Shown here in pieces: positions 48,150-60,430 of a stretch of DNA of 64,000 nucleotides. A program made the position numbers and the translations under genes. Location: assembly GCF_029227915.1 (NCBI RefSeq), contig NC_079882.1, positions 2,294,001-2,358,000 of the forward strand. The letters are read 5' to 3'. The notes beneath the pieces are model-generated. The model made no database searches, was not told where the DNA came from, and saw nothing but the letters and a program-made list of their open reading frames with translations. This stretch comes from Hydractinia symbiolongicarpus. Taxonomy: Eukaryota; Cnidaria; Hydrozoa; Anthoathecata; Hydractiniidae. Each line of letters starts with the position of its first letter. Positions within the stretch are counted from its first letter, which is position 1.

Positions 48150-49484
48150 TTATATTGCTGATTCCATTATTTTTGTGTGACAACTTTGTTTATTATGAGT
48201 TGATAAGATTGGCTGACGGGTGAATATACGCTAAATGGTTACGACATATTTTGTCACATTAAATTCGATGTCAATTTTAGGACACATATTTAATTCTAGG
48301 AATAAAAATGCTGAAACATTGGGATTTAATTCTTAGGTCACATTTCGCGACCCCGTTCCCATAGCAACACTATAAGTTGGATTCCAATATATTTAGCGGA
48401 AAGTTTCAAAGTAGAAAGATTAAAATTTTAGTTTTTTCGGAACAGCATTTTACGAGTTCTAATGAGCAGGTGGTGAATTCTATCCTTTAAACTTTATTCG
48501 ATCCGGGGCTTTTAAACATATTATGACCGGGGGATTTCGCCTTACTCCTCCATAACCTTTGATTATAGTACGTCGTGAGAAATAAATGGCAGCAATAAAT
48601 TTTGGCTAATGTCAGCACTTTTTGCCTTAAGTTCAATTACTTTATTTCTGGAAAGAATTTTTTACTTTATGTTTGGACAAATTAAAATTATTTGACATAA
48701 ATTAACCGCCGGATATTTTCTAATTATCTTCCGTTCTATTTGCACTAATTCTTTTTTTGTTCATTAATTAACTGCGGACAGTGTAGTAAATACTCAAAGG
48801 ATACGATGACAAATTATTGAAGAAAAATGTATCAAGGTAGAGTAAAAAAAATCGTTTAGTGATAGAAATTTTTCCAACGAACAAACTTTTTCTAACAAAA
48901 ACCCTTCCGTTGACAAAAAAAGTCAATTTAAAACTTTTCATCCATGCAAGGTTGTAAAATACTCAGCTGCAATCCTGTTCATAAATTCCTCGAAATAGCA
49001 AAACAGCATTTCCTGTCAAATGCTCCCCAGTTGAAAGGGGACAAGAGTTCTGCTTTTACTGAAGTTGAGGGCCAGTGAGGAGCGTTAAGAATACGCTAGT
49101 CACAGTTTCTTGTCTCCCTTTGACAAATTAAAAGTGCTTTGGTGTAAAATATTAAAAACCCGTAAGTCAATGTTTGTGTGTGTGATATGTGAAATTAGGC
49201 ATTTATTCCAATAATTTCTTAAACATCATTCTAGTAAGAGGTAACTGTACACTGATCCAATAGTCAAAAAATTGTGTTGATTCTCGAATTACCCTGGAAG
49301 AAGTATCTTGGGGGGAGCAAAATATGTGCTTATCAACGTTTTTCATAACAAAAATACAAATCAAATTTTTTTTTTAATTTCATTGAAAATTTGTTTGATT
49401 TTTTTTTTTAAGTAATTATTTCTCAATGTATCTCTTCCCGACAAAATATAAAGCAATAAAGTTTAGTAAGGTCATCTTGATCAT

Positions 49485-49590
49485 TGATTTCCGCCGCGTA
49501 AGGCGTAATCTTTAAAATCGCTTTGGAAGATAGAGAGATAGGGACCACCTATAGCCTGAACGCGCGGTGTCCAGATTAAAGTATTTTACC
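49485..49590 (+). repeat. dispersed repeat, copy 1
   Basis: GATTTCCGCCGCGTAAGGCG, then TAATCTTTAAAATCGC and a GATAGAGAGATAG stretch. It aligns with 60031-60135 (GATTTCCGCCAGCAAAGGCG, GAATCTTTAATATCGCC, GGAGATAGAGGG). The start forms a small hairpin. Confidence 0.65.
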
Positions 49591-49656
49591 CTGGGCCTGG
49601 AAGTTGTTTAATTTCTTAAAAGCCAATAGAAATCCGTTATGTGATTTTTTAGCCAA

Positions 49657-50298
49657 TACCTTATCGGTAAAAAAAAAGTCGGCAAAAAGTGACCAAATTT
49701 TGGCTAGGTGACTAAATTTTTTACCGACCAATTTTTTTACCGACATTTTTTTTTGCCGACCGAAAATTTTTACCGACTTTTTTTTTACCGACTAGTAATA
49801 TTTGCCGATTTTTTGAATTACTTTTTAACCTCCAATTTTTTAGTTTTTTGACTTTCCAAAGTGATTCCAGGGATTCTAATCAAATTTAGACTTTGTCGTT
49901 TTATGAAGCCTCATCCGCAATATTATACGGAGTATACACCAAATAGCGGAGCTCCGCTATATTATGTCTTTGTATACACTAAGTTTGAACCAATTGAACC
50001 AATAGCTTTCTCTTAAACCCACGTGAGATGATAAAAGCAAATAATTTGAGAGCCGGGAGATGTCCAAAATATTATTGATAAAATCATTAATAAAGATGTT
50101 ATTGAAATAGATTAGATTGTTGTAAAATCTTTGTTCTCTTTTAATTCAGCGGTGTCAAAAAAGTCGGCAATAAGTGACCAATATTAAAAAAATTAACCGG
50201 TAAAAAGTGACTAATTTTTGCAAAGTGACTAACTTTTTTGCCGACTAAATTTTTTGCCGACTTTTTTTTACACCGACCTTTTTTTTACCGATAAGGTA
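49657..50298. mobile_element. 642-bp inverted-repeat DNA element (MITE) with dense subterminal motifs
   Basis: The left end TACCTTATCGGTAAAAAAAA and the reverse complement of the right end are identical over about 20 bp. Subterminal arrays of GTCGGCAAAAA, CGGTAAAAA and AGTGACTAA words occupy about 140 bp on each side. The centre has a 16-bp palindrome TAGCGGAGCTCCGCTA (about 49954-49969) flanked by two GTATACAC words. There is no open frame for a transposase. The superfamily is undetermined. Confidence 0.75.
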
Positions 50299-50399
50299 GG
50301 GTCTCAGATTGTCAGAACCTGATATCGTGGCTTCCTGTGATGCTTTGTAGATAGATAGATAGATGTGCATATTTTACATGGCTAGCCTCACAAATATAC

Positions 50400-50630
50400 A
50401 GGGATATACCCTGTCTATTATTTCCAGGAGGGGCCATGGCGTAGATGGAGAGTCCTAGAGTATTTAATGCTCATTTTGAGCTACGCAGACCCAATTAGAG
50501 CCCGAGCTCTACTAGACAACTCCCGGCAACATCCAACGGCCCACACACTGTGCCATCTTCCCATCAAACCCCGGTCTCCCGCACAGAGTACGAGAGCTAT
50601 AACCACTAATCTACGGCGCCACATGGCTTG
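50400..50630 (-). mobile_element. tRNA-derived SINE, copy 2
   Basis: Minus-strand head with GGCGCCGTAGATTAGTGG (box A region) and a weaker box B GGGGTTTGATGGG. The body includes GTTGTCTAGTAGAGC and GCGTAGCTCAAAATGAGC, then ATTAAATACTCTAG, matching copy 1. The head word TGTGGCGCCGTAGATT is repeated about 86 bp upstream (plus strand 50696-50711), so the 5' part is duplicated. Confidence 0.65.
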
Positions 50631-50935
50631 GGTTAACCCGGGGCTATGGTAACATTCACACTCGCCCATGTTGAATCGCCGTCAAGAGGAATCGAATCTA
50701 CGGCGCCACAAAATTATTGTCTCGAAGTTCTTCGAGTTTCAGGTCCCACACGCCAAAGTTTCTTGCCCAAAACAATCGGTTACCGTTCCTCTTGATATGT
50801 TTGAAACTCCAAATCAATGTTTTGCAAAACAGGATGTTTGGTCGATGAGTCTTCTCAGGTAAAAAATGCTGTATGTTCTAGCTAGTTTGTTACTTAGCTA
50901 TGTTAAAGTGATTTACATTTGCGATTCTTCAGAGT

Positions 50936-51050
50936 GTTTAAAGCTCTTATTTAAGCTACGCATTTCCCTAGCATTTCTGTCCAACTATAAAATGACCTTC
51001 CTTATACGTAGTTAGGGATCAAACCCATTACCTGACTTAACAGTTTGGGA
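50936..51050 (-). mobile_element. tRNA-derived SINE, copy 3 (partial)
   Basis: Minus strand: box B GGGTTTGATCCC near 51015-51005, then body words TGCGTAGCTTAAATAAGAGC and TTTAAACACTCT shared with copies 1 and 2. Box A is not clear. It is in the same orientation as the other two. Confidence 0.55.
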
Positions 51051-51059
51051 ACCAAAACT

Positions 51060-53480
51060 GATGATTAATAGCCTAAAAGGTGCAGTAGTTTTCAGGAAAG
51101 TTTGACCGATTTAAGCTACATTTGCATGTCATGTAGCTAGCTAGCTCTACAGACTGTATTGCATATAAAGTTTCACATAAAGAACGTAAAATAAGCGTTT
51201 TCTTATATTTAACACGACCATCGTTAAAATGCAGCATCAGCAGCAGATCAGAATTACAAACTTTGACAAGCAAATCTACAGTGCAATTTTCTGATAATAT
51301 TCTTCATGAACTTTATGAAAAGGGCTGTGTACTTTTGTACTAAGATAACAAGTCCTTTATTAATTGCTATTTTGTTTTGTACACAAATATTCAAAAAACA
51401 TTTTTATAAATTTGAATCCTAAATCGAACATTTTTTCTTATATATTTTGGCCTATGGACTACATTGTGTTACATTGTGTAACAAGCAAAACAATTTGCTC
51501 CATAAAAAACCTGACATACGAGCTTAAGTTGTATGTAAGTGTGTCGTAACTTACATAAATGAGGTTATGAATAAAAATTCTCCCTGATGTGCACAAAAAC
51601 ATGTGAATGTAGCTTTAAAAAAGCATCAAGTATACTGTACATATTTACTCTATTATCCAGTTTCCCTGTTTTTCAAGTAATCCTGCCTTTTTTTGCCATG
51701 GATTGTAAAAAATATTTTCAAAATTAGCATATATACACTATCTGTAGAAGAAATTTTTGTGGAACTTTTTTTTGCAGAACTTTGGGCCAAATCTGTAAAA
51801 ATGTTCCACAGAAATTTTAGAAATCAGTCAAACATCGCTTCTGAAAAATTATTCCGCAAAATTTTCCATTTCAGCTAGCCGCAACAATTAAAAATTTTTT
51901 TATTTCTTCATACTTTGATTTCTTTAGGATGTAAGTTATTGGGTTCTATGTTGCTCATTTGTAAATGCCCTAACTTCTGAATACTATGTTAGAAAAAATA
52001 CTGATTTTGCCTCCGCTGAAATAATTGAACTTTAGGCACCCAAAAATTAATATTGCACATTTCGCATATATTCTGCAAATTGAAGCATTTTTGTGTACCA
52101 CTCACCCACAAAAATAAGTTTCAGGAAAATTTATTGTGCAAATAAATTGTACCCTTGGCAAAGCAAGCAAGGCTCTTACAACAAGTTTGAATGCATATTG
52201 AAATTGAAAAACAAAAAGTTATAAAGGTATTGCTTATAGCCTGGAAAAGATTTGAGGTAGGTGTTTATACTTCTTTTGCTTCATATTTCCAAACTTTGTT
52301 AAAAAATTCCTAAGTTTTGCTAAAAACAACACTACACTCAGGTTTTTTACCCAAAAATAATTCAACATATCCGGCCTATATATCCTGCAATATAGGATTC
52401 CTGCTAAACCCACCTTTATTTGTAGGTTAAAACACTAATCCAGTGGTGAAGTAATAATAGACTAGAGTAAATATGGTATTCTTGGTCACTGTTGAATATA
52501 ACATTTTAGGGATGCTTTTAGGCAAGTTTAGGAACTTTCAAATAAATTAAATATTTATAAAACTTCCAAAATTTGTCTTTGAACACGCAGGTATTCTTTT
52601 TGGAAAGACAGACATCACAAATACTTGGCGTTTCACAGTATCACCTGATTTTTTTATCAAAACTTCATAAAATGGTGAAATATTTTATTTTATCTTGCAT
52701 TTATACCTGTCATCTTTAAATATATAGGGCACAGAACAATATCACATTAATGTGCTAAGATTATTTTGAGTTCTTCATATATGTTTTTTTAGTATTTTCC
52801 TTTCTTTTTTAGGTCAGCCATAATCTAACACAGCCATTATCAGCATTTCCAAAAAAATGTTGATAGAGTAAACTGCAAACATTAATTTGTGAAAAATGAA
52901 TCACTAAAACTAATATATATTTATATAATTTATTATAGTCTTATTTTGGTTAATAGTATTTACTTCACATTATTTTTAAGGGAAACTAGACGTCTATGGT
53001 TCTTCTATGATTTTACAGAATTTGTATCATGAAAATTTTTAGAACTTTCTAGGTAGATCCCAAGTTTTTATACTTTTTATAACTGTGTGTAAATCTGTAT
53101 ATTTTTGTTATTTATTCAGGTGTAATTAAATTGAAGTATATCTAAATTGCGTTATTTGTCGCCCATATTTAATACTTTTCAGACCAGGTTACTTTAACCC
53201 CTTTTTTTATATAAGAACAATGTTATAAGAACATGAACCTTAGACTCACAATCCCAGACTCAAATCATTGTTTTTACAACTAAAACTACTCAAGAAATGG
53301 AATAGTCAAAAAGCCTCAAAAAGCGGTTAAGTCACATAGTTTTGCGCAATTATTTAATCATTTATCCTGTTTTTAAATTGGAAATCTCAGCCTTGGGTCG
53401 ACCATTGGACGTTTTGCTCTGTGGAAAGTTTCTCTTGACAAGGCGGAAATCTTCAAGCCTTGAGGCTTCTTGTGTGTATT
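51060..53480. other. intergenic, no gene recognised
   Basis: AT-rich with short unconvincing frames, no recognisable protein motif, and no repeat family that I could pair with another place in the window. Confidence 0.5.
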
Positions 53481-53489
53481 TGAAAGACA

Positions 53490-54088
53490 CTACTTTAACG
53501 TCAATATCCTATGTTAAATTAATGAAGACATTACAGTGCCCGTAAAATTTTGAGGCTAAATAACTTGAAACGAGTTGGTGACGTCAATGATTTTTCACCG
53601 CGTGGGTAACTTGGGACCACCTTGGACCAATTTGGGTAAGTTTCCCAAACCTAGGTCCCCAAATCCGTTTCGGACTGGACGGGTTGATGACGTCATCAAA
53701 AAACCTTTAAACTTTAATATCTCTGCAACCGTTTGTCCAAAGTACATGATCCTATACATGTTCTTGATCAGCGTTTTAAGATCTATACAATGAAGGCAAC
53801 AGGTATACAAATTTCTAAAAAAAGTTTTTGAGGTTTTGACTGGCTATTGGTGACGTCAGCAAAATTTTTGAACCCTTAAATCTCATTAACCGCTCATCAA
53901 AAGCGCATGATCATATACATTTTCTTGATCAGCAGTTTAAGCTCTATATATTATAGGCAACGAATAAACTAAATTTCGCCAACTTTTTTTTGTATCTGCA
54001 CTGCTGTCGTCATCAAAAAACTTAAAACAACCTATTTTTCCATTGTCCTTCTGCCTAAGTAGATTTCTCCACGGGCTTTATAGACTAG
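53490..54088 (+). mobile_element. Helitron-like element (copy C), 5'-truncated, with internal duplication
   Basis: It ends with imperfect hairpin GTAGATTTCTCCAC, then GGGCTTTATAGACTAG followed by T (54089). The body matches copy B (TTTGGGTAAGTTTCCCAAAC, GACGGGTTGATGACGTCATC). TGACGTCA occurs at 53579, 53688 and 53851. A segment of about 160 bp containing GATC..ATACAT..TTCTTGATCAGC is present twice (about 53745 and 53908). The TC 5' end of copy B is not found here; the left border is approximate. Confidence 0.75.
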
Positions 54089-54089
54089 T

Positions 54090-55570
54090 AATAATAATAC
54101 TGTCTAACTTTTCGTTGTGGTAAAATGCATTAATATCTTCGAAAAATGTTAAATCAATTGTGTCTCCTTTTTTTGACCATATTTCATTCACCCAAAGTCG
54201 TAAAATATGTAAGCGGCACATAAAATAAAACTCGAAATAAACACCCGCAAAATAAAAAAATAAAAATCAATGGGGATGTATAGCGGATGGCGCTAATAAC
54301 AGCGAGGGGGAGAGGGGTTTGGGACTTTAGAGTTATCTGTTTATAAGTACTAATACAAGTTCATTAAAAAATTATTATATTATAAAAATTAAAAAGACGG
54401 AAGAAATGTGGACACTGGAAAAAATGACTTAACAGACGCTAGAGGTTTGTAATCGCTCGAGGAAAATATTTCAGTTCTGAGAAATAACAAAATACTTCTA
54501 TTTTCCACCACGTCCACCTTGAATAACTTGTGACGATTATTTCTCGATAGGATTTCACTGTCTGTTACTGTAGTTTTCCTTAAAAAGGGAAAGCGGAACG
54601 TCTTTTAAGTAAAGGAGTAAGTAAAAGAATGGAGCACGTTAGCGTCTTATGGATGCAAAACAACATTATTCATAATAAATGTTACAGTTTTTTAGTGCTC
54701 GGAATGTATCTTATTCGTAGCAATAAAATAATAATAATTAGCAAATTGTAATAAAAATAGATGAATAAAAATACAAAAATAACAAACCCTTTTAATAAGT
54801 CAATAAGTAAGCAATGGAAAGTTTAACAGAGCATATTCATCTACTGGCTAATCTCTTACACTCCAAAAGCAGGCATCTTTAAACGGTCGAAAAGTGATCG
54901 CATCAGCAATACCACTCCCAAATCCTTACAATGGACTCTCTTAACATCGCACATTAAAGCTAATGAGAGCGTCAAGTTATGTTGTTATTTATCTCATTAC
55001 AAAATGTCATCTTAGCATTTTTCATCACGAATAACGTTTTTTCGTATACTCCGTTATCACGTATATTAGCTTCATCGTTTTCTTGACACTCATCTTCACT
55101 CATCTTCACTACACGTTATAAGAGTTCATGTGTTCAGACATTCATTTCTTTGCGCTTTCTCATTTGTTGTGTTTCCCTAGTTCATTATTTTGCCGAGTTC
55201 CGCCTTTAAAAGAGTAGGTAGACTCAGTATTTTGTTTAGTGTCATAAAAAAATTAAAAAAAGAAAAGTCAAAGATTTTCTTTCTTCATAATTTGTGCGAT
55301 ATTGGTTGCTACTTGAGTTGACCACACAGCCTTTCTCCTGTATAAAAAGTATAATTGCATTATATCAAGAATAAATACTTAACCCTTCACAGCCTGATAG
55401 TTTCCAAACATTTTCTAAAATTTTTTAGACAGTTTCAAACTTTTCCTGCGAACTTCTCGTAAATAGCTACTTGCTTAAAGTTCTCCAGTCATCATTGGAA
55501 AGCCATTTTACCGTCTTGCGCGTTCATCCAGCGTACATACAAATAAAAAGGTTGTTGGAAATAATTATCC
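54090..55570. other. intergenic; possible last exon of the LRR pseudogene
   Basis: A small acceptor-preceded frame on the minus strand (acceptor TTTTTATACAG near 55345, frame ending about 55270) could be the cytoplasmic tail exon of the LRR gene. One reading gives KAVWSTQVATNIAQIMKK and a stop. It is too short to be certain. The rest shows no gene. Confidence 0.35.
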
Positions 55571-55574
55571 ATAC

Positions 55575-58500
55575 CTTGGCTGACTTAAGTTTCTGGCATC
55601 TCTTCAAAACAAACACCCCAACAAGGATTATTAAAATGCAAAAGAACGCTGTATCCAATCCAATGACAATCCATTTCTTAATGGTATGTTCACAAAACTG
55701 GCCATGATATGGAGATTATATCTAATGTCAAGTAACTGAAGTCTCTCAAGATGAATGGGGATCCAATGATTTGATAGAATTGTTAGCCAATAGAATTTGT
55801 CAAAAGTGTTTACAGAAACACTAGTAATGAAATTTTCGGATAGCTCGAGCACTTTTAGTGTGTTGCGAAACAAATCCTGTGAAATATGGTACAAACGACT
55901 TCCTCTGAATAATATTTCAAGTAACTTCTTTTTCGTCTCTTTCAAACTAATATCTTCCAATTCGTTTCCAGCTAAATATAACTTCTCCAGATTTTTATTC
56001 TCCAACAACAAATTTCCAACGTGTTTTAAACGGTTCTGTGACAAATCTAAGTATTTTAAAACTTTCATTTCCTTAAACGCTGCAGGAGATATGCCTAAAA
56101 TCTGATTAAGTTCAAGATCAAGTTTTAATAGTTTCGAAAGTTTTGAAAAGTTTAAAATCACTTTAAATTTGTTGCCGCTTAAATCCAAATAATTCAAGTT
56201 AATGGTATTGTCAAACAAACCTTCTGGTAAAGTGTCTAAAAGATTATTTGCGCTGTCGAGACTTGTAATTTGTGACAGTCCAGCAAATTCGTCACCGTTG
56301 AACCGTTTGATATAGTTGTTTCGTAAATTGAGATGTCTTAACCGATTTAATCTATTAAAGACACCAGGTGTAAGTTCATTAATAAATTATGACTCAATTC
56401 AAGATGGTGCAAATAACTTAAACTTCTAATGGACAAAGGTAACACAGAAAACTAGTTATGGTTTAGATTAAGACTGGTCAAACCTCTGGTGTTATTAAAT
56501 ATTTCAGTTGAAACTTTGTTAAGCATGTTTGTGCTTAAATCTAAAGTTTTTATTTTTGACAAATTTGTAAATATTGTCGAATGCAGGACTTTCAGTTGAT
56601 TTTTAGAAAGGTCGAATGTATTCAACGACACTAAGTCTGCAAATGCGTCCTCTTCCATAATTTCGAGCCAATTATTGCTGATATTTAAGGTATGTAGATT
56701 TTTCAGCTGATTAAACGTGCCATCATATATGTATTTAATGTTGTTGTTATCCAATCTGATTGTGTGTAAGGCTGGGTTATACAAAAATAGATTTAGTGGC
56801 AAGCTGGAAATGTTATTTTTACTCAGGTAAACAAAACTTAAGGATTTTAAACCATTTAATGACTTTTTATCAATATATCTTATTTCATTGTTACCCAGAT
56901 ATAACCTGCTTAGACGAGCTTAACTATTAAACATTCCAGATTGAAGTTTTCTGATGCAATTACCCTCAATGTTCAAACTTCTCAAATTCCTAACTTTCTC
57001 AGAAAATCCTCTTCTATATTCTTCAGCGCGTTATTTTTCAGATTGATGTCTCTAATACTTAGCATTTCAGGGAAGGCTGAAGTTGATACTTTAGACATTC
57101 TATTGTTATCCAAGGAGAGCCGTCTTAGGCTCTTCATACCATAGAATGCGTTGTGTGGTAATGTTACTATTTTGTTACTGCTCAAATCGATGTCTTAACT
57201 TTTTGAGTGGACGAAATATATTTGGAGGTAGTTTAGTTATCTTGTTTTTATTCAAGTATAAAAGCCATAAGGACGAAAATCAAACAAAAACTGTATCTTT
57301 TAAAGACATCATTTTGTTGTTGCCCATATCTAATTTCAGCAAATTTGGCAGTCCTCTGGAAAAAGAATTTTTCACCATTCTGATGTAATTAGAATTGATG
57401 TATAGACCTGTTAATCGAGAGGTTTTGTTAAAAAAAGCAAAATCAATCTCGACTAATTTGTTGTGTGACAAATAAACGGATAACAGATTTTGTAAACCTC
57501 GAAAAGGTGCAAATGCATGAGCATCAATTCTGGTAATAATATAATTATCCAAATATAAATTTGTGAGAGACTTACATCCTTCAAATGTTCCATCTTCCAA
57601 CATCCCAATGTTATTATGTGAAAGTCTTAAAGTTGACATGTTACCCAGTTGGTTTAATACACCACGATTGATGGATTTTATCAAGTTGTTTTGGAGATAT
57701 AATGTTCTCAAACTTCTTAAGCTGTGAAATGCATTTTGTTCGATATTGGTGATGATGTTTTCGTGTAGTATTATGCATATTAAATTTGTTAAACCATAAA
57801 ACGTGTTATTTTTAAGGATCGTGACTTTGTTATTGTCTAAGAACAAGTCCCGTAATTAGTCTCTCTAAAAGTCATAGGTTCTATACTTTTAATAAGGTTT
57901 CTACTCAAATCAACGAATTGTCTGAAAGTTTCACGTTCCAACTTTTTGATTTTATTGTTGGAAAGTGTAAAAGAGTGCACTTTCAAGTATGCCATGCGGT
58001 AAACTTCCAATCAAGTTATATTCCAGATGGACGTATTTAAATGTGACAGATTTTCAGATGTTGACCTCGATATTGTCTGTATTGCATTGTGATTCAAATA
58101 AAAATACTTCAGGACAGAATCCTTAGGCATTATCAAATCGATATAATTAATGTTGTTACCAGAAAGATGCAAGGATGAGAGATAATGAAGGTTTGAAAAT
58201 GCTTCTTTAGGGATGATTTCCAATTTGTTTACTTGCAGTGCTAAATATTCTAATTGTGTTAAATTCGTGAATGTTTTTGGATGCAGCACACGTAGTTGTG
58301 AAAATTTTATGACTAAAGTCATGAGGTTGGAAAGTCCAGATAAGGAATACTTCGAAAGCTGTCTAAAATTACCCCAAAAGAACCTCAGAGATTTCAATTT
58401 TCCAAATCGTTGGAAGAAAAAATCAGAAATTTCTTTTACTTTCGGATAATTCCCCTTTAATATTTCCAACTCATAGGAGGTTATATTCGGCAAGTATTTC

Positions 58501-58633
58501 GCAGTAGGGCTGTCGCATCTCAGGTTGCAACTGGAACACAATTTTTACCATATGCTAATCCAACACATAACGAAAGAACGCAGAGCATACAAGTTCCGAA
58601 CAAAATCGGCATTTCTTTCTGCTTTGTAACCAT
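55575..58633 (-). pseudogene. leucine-rich-repeat transmembrane receptor pseudogene
   Basis: On the minus strand, from ATG 58633: a signal peptide (MVTKQKEMPILFGTCMLCVL...), a Cys-containing LRR N-cap (CSSCNLRC), more than 25 LRRs of the LxxLxLxxNxI type, and near the end a membrane helix (IGLDTAFFCILIILVGVFVL) followed by KRCQKLKSAK and a GT splice donor at 55574. The reading frame is broken by at least seven frame changes (near 58550, 58035, 57985, 57860, 57195, 56990, 56380, 55700) and three in-frame stops (57280, 56921, 56453). Between breaks the LRR pattern continues in another frame, so the ancestor was one long ectodomain without introns. No TIR domain is visible within or just after it. 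The layout (LRR ectodomain, one helix, short tail) recalls Toll-like or HyLRR-type receptors; the function of the ancestor is inferred. Confidence 0.85.
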
Positions 58634-60030
58634 TTAAAAATCTTCTTTTCTGGAATTTTTAAAATGTGATTGGTTATCAAAGTTCTACTGCTACTAAAAC
58701 ATGTAAACTTTCTTTCGTTCAACATATAACTTTTTAATTGGACGCTTCGTTTTTAACAAGCGGTTGTCATGTCAACACGATCTTAAAAAATAGTGAAACA
58801 AACAACTTCCATTTTGCGGCAACTGAGAAATCATTCAAGTATATCCAAAAACTTATATTATTCCATGTTCGCCCAAAAGGAATCTAGTTCCCAGAGTTTC
58901 TCGGATCCTGAGCCGCTATTACGAAGCGGCAAACAATTTCGCCGCTATTAAATTAATTAAAAAGGAAAATCCTCTGTGAATGAGATTAAAGTAAACAGGA
59001 AATGGTATAAATCACTGAAATATAACGTAGCGCAACTACTGTAGTAGAAAAACATTGTCAAGTTGCAGAAACATTTAGTTACCAATCTTCTTTTTTTGTA
59101 TTTATCCTTGATTAGGGTCAGAATTAAGCGAGAACTATTAGTCTTTAAAAAATCCTAATCTATAGTAAGGTTCTAAGACAATTCCTCCGCTAATTCGTCC
59201 CCTCCCTCTAGTACAACTACCCCCAACCCCATCCCTATGACTTGTTAGGCTGTTTATATATATTTTAAGGCCGTCAAATATACAAAGTCCGACAAGTCCT
59301 GGGGAAGAGGTTGAATGAGACCATTTGCGCTCAAAACAAAGGATTTCTCTGTTATGATCACATGATTAAAGAATAATAGCCCAATTAAAAAGTAGGAATT
59401 GCCTCTATAATTAGTTATAATTATAATAAGTAACGATTGCCTCTATAATTTCCCTCATTTCAACTATGTTCTAAATTCAACATTTCGAAATAATTTCATG
59501 CATGTAGGTTGTGTCCGAGCCTTTCAACCTGGGGACGAGGTTGCAAGCCTTTCTGTTTACACGAATTGTGCATTTCTGCTTCCGATTCGCATTTTAAGTA
59601 ATAAAAAGTTGTAGTGTTATTTTGTCTGATTCTTAAAAGTAAATTTTGATATATAATTTTATCTTAAAAATTGCTACATTTAAAAATTAAACCCACCTTA
59701 TGACCTAGAATTTTCAAAATTGGTAATTCACTTCTTATATCCCTGTAGACAAGATAAACCTTGCTCTCAGGCTCTTTTGGTAATTTCTGCTGACTTAATT
59801 TAGATGAGTAAAAAAAATCGTTTCTGTATGTGTTAAGGTGCATATTTTTAAGAAATAGTAAAGGAAATTTGTATACATAAAACACTGAGTAAATAATTCA
59901 GCTGTTTGGGCAGCTAAAAAAGGGTTTACTTAAAAAGTTATAATCTTTGTCATATTGTTATTATGTTTGCTGGTGAAAGAATTTCTGATAAATGCAAATG
60001 CAATGAAATAAATAGGATGTGTATTTTATT

Positions 60031-60160
60031 TGATTTCCGCCAGCAAAGGCGGAATCTTTAATATCGCCTGAGGAGATAGAGGGGGAGATAGATAGAGCAG
60101 CGCAGCTAGGCTAGGCTGGACGCCCGGAATTTATCCAGGCTAAAGCCTAAATCTTGGTTT
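60031..60160 (+). repeat. dispersed repeat, copy 2
   Basis: Pairs with 49485-49590: starts GATTTCCGCCAGCAAAGGCG with a perfect 7-bp stem TTCCGCC/GGCGGAA, then GAATCTTTAATATCGCC and a purine-rich GATAGA stretch. The shared part is about 100 bp. Confidence 0.65.
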
Positions 60161-60430
60161 TGACAGAATTTTTTCTGAGAACGAGGCTAAAATGAGTTTT
60201 AGGTCAATAAGAATCCCAACAGTGCAACAAATTGTTTTACTATCCAATGAACAATACTTTATTTTAAAGTTTATATGCTATCGAAAGTTAAAGCTTGTGC
60301 AGTGTAGCAGAATGAAGATCGTTTTATAATACGCCATCTTTGATGTTATATAATTACGTCATTTTCTTCTGTACTATAAGCTATATTCAATATTCAAAAG
60401 AACTAATTAATTACCAATGTATTATAGCTT

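Larger units (their letters stand above)
44060..49480. other. intergenic, no gene recognised; simple repeats
   Basis: Contains a decayed element at 46416-46520, a (TAAGA)n array at 47071-47122 and a run of 19 G at 48131-48149. A 110-codon frame at 45588-45920 (+) begins with a non-ATG codon and has no recognisable domain. A box B-like GGTTCGACTTAC near 46707 could be an old SINE head. Confidence 0.5.

Noticed and set aside
55575-58633. LRR gene as several separate small genes
   Set aside because: The LRR register, signal peptide and membrane helix form one protein when followed across frames; breaks lie inside repeats, not at splice sites.
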